NCBI GenBank assembly: GCA_022592435.1
Contig: JABYQS010000011.1
Span: 62,001 to 126,000, forward strand
Direction of reading: 5' to 3'
DNA length: 64,000 nt
Source: Cerioporus squamosus
Taxonomy: Eukaryota > Basidiomycota > Agaricomycetes > Polyporales > Polyporaceae
Part shown: in pieces, positions 57,076-64,000 of the stretch
Numbering within the stretch: the stretch's first letter is position 1
Layout of the letters: every line of letters begins with the position of its first letter
Position numbers and translations under genes: made by a program
Notes under the pieces: generated by a model
Seen by the model: the letters and a program-made list of their open reading frames with translations, nothing else
Database searches by the model: none
Told to the model about the DNA's origin: nothing

Positions 57076-57402
57076 ATACCGCGGACACTGGGCTGTTGTT
57101 GGATATCTGGACTTCGTAACGGACCTTGACTTATGTATAGTTAACGTTGTATCTCGTAGACTGCTATGCCCGTTAGTCATAGCCCCTTGTTCCTCGAAAG
57201 TCGAAACAACGCCGCGTTACCACGCGGTGGCTCCTTGGCGTCGGAGTCCGTGGGCGTGCCAGTGGGGTAGGTTGCGTGAGTAGGCGCCAGTAGGACCTGA
57301 GTCTTTGACCTTCGCACTTTGTCTGCACCTATCACCCTCCTGGACCCCGACCAGGCCAAGTTCACGCAGATTCACGCGTCGTTGCCGACCTCTGACACGA
57401 AA

Positions 57403-59494
57403 ATGACGAGCGTCGAAGGAAAAACGCGTCCCGAGCTGCCAGTCGAGCTCTACACCCACGCTCTCGAATTCCTCGATCCCAGTAACCCGTCCTCCGTGAA
57501 GACACTTTTCAGCGTCCTGTGGACAAGCACCTACTTGCGCACCGCCGCGTCTGTGTCGAGCGTTTGGAAGACTTACTACAATCTGCGCTACACGCAATGC
57601 GTGCCCGAGAACGAGGCTCGCCGTCGCGCGCAATTCGGCGAGGACTACTTCAAGCTCTACATGAAGCGACGCGAGCTCGACCACCGCGCTCTCACCCTCG
57701 TGGACGCGATCCGCCTCGAGATTCCTGGACGCAGCGCACGCGCGCGTGTGCTCGCGCAGGAGCTGTCCTTTGACGTCTGGGACGCGCTGCGGGCGGAGAC
57801 AGTGCTCCCGCTGCCGAAGTACTTCCGGAGCCCCCACGATAAGAGCAGCGTGGAGGCGGCGCCACAGGCATTCCCCAGACGATACTGGGCGAGGACCGTG
57901 CAGGGTGTCATAGCGAGGTATTGGGCCGTGCGGATGTGGCAAAAAGCCGTTGCGGGGGACCCGGGAGTGACCTTCGAGGAGGTGCTGCTTGGGTTCTCGA
58001 CGTTCTTTGGGTGGTCTCCGTACGCGGTATCTGTCCACACCAGATCGGGTCTAGTATGTATGCTGACTGTATGAGTTGTGCAGCTCGCGCAGGAACTGGA
58101 CACTTTTGCGACGTCCTGTCGCGAGACGTTCCTCACGCAAAAGGTTGTGCTAGACCAGACCGATCCTAAGTTCGATCTGGCCAAGGCATGCGATACTGTC
58201 ATCCGCCATATGCGATATGAGCGATGGATGGACGGCCAAGGTGCGTCTGTCCTTTGTCATGAGGGGAGATCATGTGTAATAACCGCTATGCTACAGAGAA
58301 CATGGACGAGCATCTGCTGAACATCTACCCCCACATCCCCTTGACAGAGGAAATCTCGTTCCCCTTGAGTGCCTTGTCGAGGGTGTGGCTCTTTGTGGCC
58401 TTATGTCGCCGTCTCGGCCTAGATGCCTATCCCACCATTGCCACCCCGAGCACCACCCCGACATGCTGTGTACGCCCACAGGATCCGAACGGGCTCCCGG
58501 TCGTGGTGGAGTTCTCACCCTTGGGCCCTTCCGTGGTGCGATCCGTCACCCTCACTCCTGCGTACCAGCAAATGGCTCGGCTGATCGCAGGCGACCTTCC
58601 GCCCGAGATGGCGTGGAGATGCTTGCCCGAGCTCCCGGCGAGCATATGGTTCGCCCTGGCTCTGAAGGAGGCCCGTGATGGTTTGGCACTATACATGCAG
58701 GAAGAGCACAACGATTGGCTTCACTCGGAGCAGGAGCGGCTGTGCACCGCGACACATGCAGTACAGTCCGCAAGCATCATGCTACCAACCGCTGAGCCTC
58801 CCATGCTCATCCACGGCGGCCACGTGAAGGACATGTTCCCCCTCGACGGACAGGTCATTATGCTCGATGTGCTCCTCGCTGAGGTACCATCGGGCTCCCC
58901 ACACCACAACATTGCGACAGCGGTGAGGCGGTCGGTGATACAATCAGAAACTCTCGACACGCTCGTCATGCGTCGGTCTCGATACCCGCACATGGACATC
59001 CCATACGTCGGAACTGTCATTCCCCATTCAATGCGCGATGACTTCCCGGGCTTTGAGCTTGACTGGAAGGTGTGTAGTTTTGAGCCTTGTGTGTCTGGTG
59101 CTCAAGTTAACCGTCCGCCAGGTTGAGGTTAACGAGCGAGAAACGTATCCGGGGCAAGGCACGCTGTTCACACGCCAGATATTCGCCGACGGTTTTGAGA
59201 ACAGTGAGTAAAGTGCACTTTGCTATCATCGTACCATACCTCATTCACCATCCCCATCTGCTGCCAGCCTCTTTCCCTGATGGATCTCAGCCGGAGCGAT
59301 ACCCTCCAGTGGGACTTTCTAAAAAGGCTGCGCGTTCCTGGTACCTCAACTGGAGCCATTTCGGACGCTACGTCGAGGATGTCTCGTTCGAAAATGCGGA
59401 TCAAGATGGTCAACCTACTAGACTGGTTATGACAGAGGAGATGCGCACGCTGTATCCTGAGGACTGTGGCATACCCGAGCCACGACCATACTAA
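57403..59494 (+). CDS. FBXO21-like protein (F-box, SirB1-like, YccV-like), copy 1
   Basis: Exons 57403-58026, 58084-58240, 58297-59069, 59122-59203 and 59268-59494 join in frame to 620 aa. The N-terminus is F-box-like (LPVELYTHALEFLDPSNPSS, then VSSVWKTYY). A helical region YFKLYMKRRELDHRALTLVD and LAKACDTVIRHMRYERWMDG lead into the SirB1/transglutaminase-like part (PLSALSRVWLFVALCRRLGL). The C-terminus is a YccV-like (hemimethylated-DNA-binding type) barrel: YVGTVIPHSMRDDFPGFELD, WKVEVNERETYPGQ, and FGRYVEDVSFEN. Human FBXO21 has the same order and acts in an SCF ubiquitin ligase. A paralogue follows 770 bp downstream. The ATG at 57403 is used because the F-box begins there; one at 57319 is in frame. 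Confidence 0.87.
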
Positions 59495-60263
59495 TACCAC
59501 GCATGCATACCCCAGCATGGATTCCTCGATATCTGCCATACATATACACCCACTCATTCTGAGAACTGATACCTTGTATGGATGTGTTGCATACTTGCTG
59601 TAATCGTAAGTTGGGCTGTACACGTACTTCGTATGCATAGATATGCCAAGCACTTGTCATGACCATGCTTGGGATCGTAGCTTCCAGTTAGGCTCGTAGC
59701 ACCAGCCTCTAGTTCCTCGTCCCTCAGAATAGAGGCTGGTACTACCGAGCAGGGGGGGTGGCAGTGGTCTACCGTGAGAAAATCCTCTCTCGCTTTCAGG
59801 CCCTCGTCCACCTGGAACCGCAGACTCAGCTGGATGTTACGCCGCGTAATAACTACACGAGAATGATGTCGTGGCCTCGAGCAACTTCGTTCACAATCCC
59901 AGCAGGTCGGAGGACGAGAGGATGAATAGGTATAAATTCTACGCGCGCCGAGGGAAGTTGTAGCGCCCAGTAAATGAGACTCCGATCGTTCCCACCAGCT
60001 AAAATTCGTACTCAGAAGTTCTCACGGTACATGTCTGCGACCCCCCCCCTCACGTAGTACAAGCCTAGCTTCCAGTCTGCATTCGACTGAACCGTCCTTC
60101 TTCGGCTTTATGCTCTGTATGGAAGAATTCGTCATTGCAAGTGGAGCACACGCGCCCGACGCGATAGCTACGTATACAAGTTCAATCAATGTGCTGTGGA
60201 GAACCTTCAGTATCCTCCTTACCCACCCACTACATCGTTCGCGTAGGCCCGTAGTGACGAGCC
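59495..60263. other. Intergenic region between the FBXO21-like copies
   Basis: About 770 bp with no recognisable gene. A run of nine C lies at about 60042-60050. A pair of near-complementary stretches around 59690-59740 (GCTCGTAGCACCAGCCTCTA and AGAGGCTGGTACTACCGAGC) can form a hairpin with about 18-bp arms; its role is unknown. Confidence 0.5.
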
Positions 60264-62293
60264 ATGTCTCTATTACCCGTCGAGCTACTCACTGACATCC
60301 TCAAACAGCTACCAGGACGAGACCCATCTATCCTCCGGACGATCCTGAGCTTCCTCTCCGCCAACTCAGTCGCTCGCGCGGCCGCGCTCGACAACGCGCT
60401 GTGGAAGCACCTCTACCAAGGCCGCTATCGTCATAGTGATGCCCAAGCACAAGAGGAGCGACACGCCCGTCTGCAGGGCGACTGGCGGTTGATGTACATC
60501 GAGCGTTACAAGCTCGACCGAGTCGCGCTCCAGCTGGTCGACCACATCCGCACGCACCCCACGGACCGCGATGCGCCTGCGAACCGCATTGCGGCTGAGC
60601 TCTCTGCGGCAGGGATATGGGACGCGTTGGAGTACGAAACGCAGGTCCCTGTCCCTCGCGCGTTCCGCGACCCCGAGGTCGACGACATGACCGAGGAGCC
60701 GACGCCGCACGCTCTCCCGAGGCGGTTTTGGGCCAAGGCGACGCTTGGTGCCCTCGCGCGCAAGGAGGCTGTCGAGACTTGGTGTCGCCTGTTGGAAGAC
60801 ACCGAGTACGCGGGCGGATTTGAGGATATGCTGAAGGGACTTTCCGCCTTCACGGATGTATCCCCTTCTCAGGTATGCCCTGCCTACTCGATGAGTCCTG
60901 ACAGTGCGCTGATGTGAAGTTCTCAGGTCACGCAGCAGCTCGAGGAGCTGACTGCTCGATGTCGCGGACGGTTACTCTTTGAAGGTCTCGAGCTAGACCA
61001 TACGCACTTTGGCTACGACTTGTTGAAGCTTGTTCTGGCCATCCGCAATTTCATACACGACGAAGGGTTCGCCGTGGGCACAGGTGAACCATGACCATTA
61101 TGCACTCGACTCGACATAGCTGAATCTGACACGAGTAGGACGAGAATTCTACCACCCCTTCAACCAGTTCCCTCACTACTTTCTTGGTCCCGGACGCCGT
61201 CGTACCATCCCAATGTCGATCATCTATACCTTCTGCGCGATATGTCGACGCATCGGCATCCAGGCCGCCCCAACCAACACCCCACGCAAGGTCCTCTGCC
61301 ATATCACCTCCCCGGACCCACGCTCAGGCAACATCCTGCTCGACCTCTGCTCCACGGACCCGCCCGTCGTGTTCTCCAGCACCGACCTCTCCGTGATGCT
61401 CCGCGAAGCAGGGTTGCCCGACAGCTTCCCGGCGGACGCAGTGAGCCCCGCGAGCCTCCCGACGCTGCTCGCCCGCGTCATCAACAACATCTTCGCGTCC
61501 ATGGCGGGCCTCGCGGACCTGGACCAGTACGACCTGCCCCCGGCGCACACGCCGTTCAGGGCCGAGTACGCGGTGACGATGACCTTCGCGGCGGTGAACG
61601 CCGGCCAGATCCACTTGGTCCCGAAGGTCGCGGACGACTGCCCGCTCGACACGCAGATCGTGCTCTTGAACGGGCTCGTGCCCCACATCGCGAGCGAGAA
61701 TCAGCGACAAAGGTTCATAGCGGACCTCGAATCGGGCGTGTCTGGCGAGTCGCGGTACAAGATCCGCCAGCAGCCTCGCCAACGCCCGCAACATATGGAG
61801 GAGTACGCGTTCGTTGGACGTGTGCTGAGTACTCCTGGCGCGGGGAAACTCGAATGCATAGTCGTGGTTGGCTGGGAGGTGCGTTGATCGATCGTCATCC
61901 AGCGAGAGTCTGCGGGAGGGTACTGACTGCGCCGACGCAAGATTGACCGTAGGGGCCATCTGAAATATCTTATCCTGACGGATCATGGCTTCCAGAGTGC
62001 GTACGCATCCATAACCCTAATGCCATGCACCCGCCGACTAGCCTTTAGATGCCTACGACGACCGCTATCCCCCCGAGCCACTGACACGGCAAAGACTGCT
62101 GTCGCTGCGCAAACATATCGCTCAGTTCGACAGGTTCTTCGAAGACGTGTACTCTCCGCGAGAAGACGGCATAGGAAGTCGTCTCATCCCCACTACCGAG
62201 CTCCAGCAGCAGTATCCAGACGACCTGGAGGCAGGCATACTTTGGTCGGAGGAGCAGCTGCGGAATGCGGACGACAAGCAACACGATGAATGA
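60264..62293 (+). CDS. FBXO21-like protein, copy 2
   Basis: Exons 60264-60872, 60927-61083, 61139-61878, 61942-61996 and 62049-62293 join in frame to 601 aa with the same exon order as copy 1. It starts MSLLPVELLTDILKQLPGRD (F-box-like), continues with YIERYKLDRVALQLVDHIRT, ALPRRFWAKATLGALARKEA, the helix DLLKLVLAIRNFIHDEGF, then YTFCAICRRIGIQAAPTN (SirB1-like part), and ends in a YccV-like domain: EEYAFVGRVLSTP, LKYLILTDHGFQ and FDRFFEDVYS. Sequence similarity to copy 1 is modest although introns 1 and 2 fall at corresponding places, which points to an old tandem duplication. The acceptor of the fourth exon (gcaag) is weak, so that border is the least sure. Confidence 0.84.
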
Positions 62294-62701
62294 GACGTGT
62301 CATTAGTGATTGAGCACATCGATCCCTTTCGGATCGATCTGTTGTACGATGTATCGTGAGTAGTCTAGATTATACGGACGTATGGCAACTTTTGGAGCTA
62401 CACAGACAGCCAAGGTAGCCACTATTGCGTCCGTGAGGATTGCTTCGCACGGATGCGCCCCGAGCTACTGGGAGAGGTGGCGGATGGATCACGAGGTGAT
62501 GGCCAAGGACAAGGATTCGGTGACCGCGACACGATGCGGAGCGGAGCGGTCCTGACGCTCCATGCCTCGTAGGGTGCGGCTGCCCCTGGCGTTATGAAGC
62601 GCGAGGCGCGGCCTACGAAGAGGATGAGCCTATGGGCGGGGGAACAGCTGGCGCGTCGCGCACCTGAAGAGCGGAGTGGTCAATAGTTGGTAGCGTACGA
62701 G
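62294..62701. other. Intergenic region between converging genes
   Basis: About 400 bp between the FBXO21-like copy 2 and dehydropantoate reductase stops. It includes a short palindrome ATCGATCCCTTTCGGATCGAT at about 62318-62338. No gene recognised. Confidence 0.5.
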
Positions 62702-64000
62702 CTAGGTCGGTTTGCCCACATAAGGAATGGTCGTGCGCATCTTCACCAAGTGATAAAGCATCTCGTTGACGAACGCCGGTTGTTTGTACCGCCTCGCGAG
62801 GTGGTAGAGGTAGCCGTTGATGTACTCAATCTCCGTCCGCTGGCCGAGGTTGACGTCGCGATGCATGGAAGAGTAGTTGTGCTTCGTGTGCTCGACGATC
62901 CGCTCGGTCTCCGTCTGCAGAGCACCCTTCGTCAAGGCGCGGGGGTAAGCCAAGGGTACCGGGGGCGGCATGGTCTCATCTGTGTCCTCCCGAGTCTTCA
63001 TGATCTGCTTGTATACCGCTTGTCGCGTCTTGTTAGTCGCGTCGAGCTCCGCCTTGAATATGGACTCGGCTTCCTGGCAGAGTCGCTCCATTATCCACAC
63101 TCCATGGGGCGACTTCAGCACCTCTCCGTTCTTGCATTGCATGAGAGCAGAAACGGGATTGACGAACGCGTTGACCACCAGCTTCTTCCGCATAGCCGTC
63201 TGCACGTCCCGGTACGGGCGCCAAGTCGCACAGAGCGCACGAGCCCCCGTCAGAGCAGCAATCGTGTTGCGCAGGTTGAGATAGCGCGGACTGGCGGTTG
63301 CCGCGTCGTTCACCGGGTCGGCGATATCGTCCAAAGACAACTCCGGATAGGGTGACTTGTCCTGTTCCCTTTGAAGGGCTGCCTCGAAGTTGCGCCCCAG
63401 CGGGTCAGGTGCGATGCCGAGCTGTATCTCGCCATAGCCCATCATGAGGGTGTGCATGAGGTCCTTGCGGTAGAGGCCGTGTGTGTTCGTGCAGAGAACG
63501 AAGTTGGGGCGGTCGTGGGGGTCTCGGAAGAGGGACTGCGTGAGCTTCTCGTACACACCCATGCCGTTGTGGAGGAGGACAATGGTGGTATCGCGCGAGA
63601 TGAGCGAACGCAGACCATAGAGGACGTCTGGGACGGCGTATGCCTTGGTGGTGACAATGAGGGAGTCGATGGGATGGGTAGCATGGTGCAGCCGATGGGA
63701 GTCGTCCGGACGGGACAGCGGGAGCTCGAGGTCGCGACGCCGACTGGGGTCCCAGTGGTCAAAGCGGACGGAGCCGGAGAAGTAGTAGTTCCACGGGTGG
63801 TAGGTCAAGTGCATGATGCCGTCCTGGGTGTGGGTGACCCCGTCGGAGGTGAGGAGGACGGACCAGCCATGCGGACGCTGGGAGATGGCGGGCGCGGTGT
63901 CGAGGCGGTGGAGGGCGTAGACGGAGTGCTTGGGGGCGAGCGTGCGGCGGAGGTGGAAGGCGACGAAGGACCCGACAGCACCGAGGCCGACGACGTGGAT
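62702..64000 (-). CDS. 2-dehydropantoate 2-reductase (ketopantoate reductase), 5' end outside window
   Basis: One continuous frame from the right edge to TAG at 62702, about 430 residues in view. The Rossmann motif IHVVGLGAVGSFVAFHLRR lies at the very edge, so only a few N-terminal residues are missing. SLIVTTKAYAVPDVLYGLRS and TIVLLHNGMGVYEKL follow as in PanE/ApbA proteins. The C-terminal domain shows AMRKKLVVNAFVNPVSALMQ with the catalytic Lys and the conserved NxxxNPxxAL, then SSMHRDVNLGQRTEIEYING with the substrate-binding SSMxxDVxxGRxTEIdyInG-type motif (here GQRTEIEY). The enzyme reduces ketopantoate to pantoate with NADPH in pantothenate synthesis. Fungal homologues are often longer than bacterial ones, as here. 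Confidence 0.93.
   Translation of the reverse strand: MHVVGLGAVGSFVAFHLRRTLAPKHSVYALHRLDTAPAISQRPHGWSVLLTSDGVTHTQDGIMHLTYHPWNYYFSGSVRFDHWDPSRRRDLELPLSRPDDSHRLHHATHPIDSLIVTTKAYAVPDVLYGLRSLISRDTTIVLLHNGMGVYEKLTQSLFRDPHDRPNFVLCTNTHGLYRKDLMHTLMMGYGEIQLGIAPDPLGRNFEAALQREQDKSPYPELSLDDIADPVNDAATASPRYLNLRNTIAALTGARALCATWRPYRDVQTAMRKKLVVNAFVNPVSALMQCKNGEVLKSPHGVWIMERLCQEAESIFKAELDATNKTRQAVYKQIMKTREDTDETMPPPVPLAYPRALTKGALQTETERIVEHTKHNYSSMHRDVNLGQRTEIEYINGYLYHLARRYKQPAFVNEMLYHLVKMRTTIPYVGKPT

Noticed and set aside
1..64000. CRISPR arrays, bacterial operon signals, riboswitches and rRNA genes
   Set aside because: None is seen; the window is intron-rich fungal nuclear DNA.

Overview
The window reads as nuclear DNA of a mushroom-forming basidiomycete (Agaricomycetes; a Polyporales-type fungus is my best guess). 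Genes are dense and on both strands, introns are mostly about 45-70 nt with GT..AG ends, and the gene content is eukaryotic and fungal. The landmark is an A mating-type (MAT-A, homeodomain) locus. At 14275-17804 two genes diverge from a 200-bp promoter: an HD2 homeodomain gene (+) and an HD1-type partner (-). The HD2 gene faces a mitochondrial intermediate peptidase gene (MIP, 18166-20648), the classical MAT-A neighbour. From memory, YPL109/ADCK2, glycogenin, SEC61 gamma and glycine dehydrogenase are other genes often linked to MAT-A, and all are present here. All family assignments come from reading the sequence; no database search was run.

Layout. 1-2042 (-): UbiB/ADCK2-like mitochondrial kinase, running off the left edge. 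3050-7028 (+): glycogenin. 7860-8670 (+): Ala-rich LEA-like protein. 9228-11539 (-): 13-exon MFS drug:H+ antiporter. 11796-12757 (+): basidiomycete DUF7721-like protein. 12844-13643: inverted repeat with about 175-bp arms. 14275-15818 (-): HD1-like gene. 16018-17804 (+): HD2. 18166-20648 (-): MIP. 21092-23277 (-): DDT/WHIM chromatin protein. 23595-24156 (-): FAM32A. 24428-25750 (+): TMEM115/rhomboid-like. 26112-29409 (+): COG1. 30117-31732 (+): seven-TM protein. 32112-32532 (-): Sec61 gamma. 32799-35170 (+): PPR protein. 35372-39010 (-): glycine dehydrogenase P protein. 39813-42449 (-): ARMH3/DUF1741 protein. 42739-44759 (-): RSC9-like protein. 45243-46301 and 46797-47854 (+): tandem F-box pair. 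48318-50285 (-): HXXXD acyltransferase. 50286-53009: no gene recognised. 53010-54468 (-) and 55239-57075 (+): divergent GDP-fucose-transporter-like and O-fucosyltransferase-like genes. 57403-59494 and 60264-62293 (+): tandem FBXO21-like genes. 62702-64000 (-): 2-dehydropantoate 2-reductase, running off the right edge.

The most notable point is the HD pair. HD2 has a complete homeodomain, but its divergent partner has an HD1-like N-terminus, nuclear-localisation-like clusters and an acidic/Ser-Pro tail, with no homeodomain in any frame. The fucose transporter/transferase pair looks like a small functional module. Five genes need single-base corrections, all at short G/C runs, to restore family-consistent frames. 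I read these as consensus errors in the assembly, so gene decay should not be inferred from them without raw reads.
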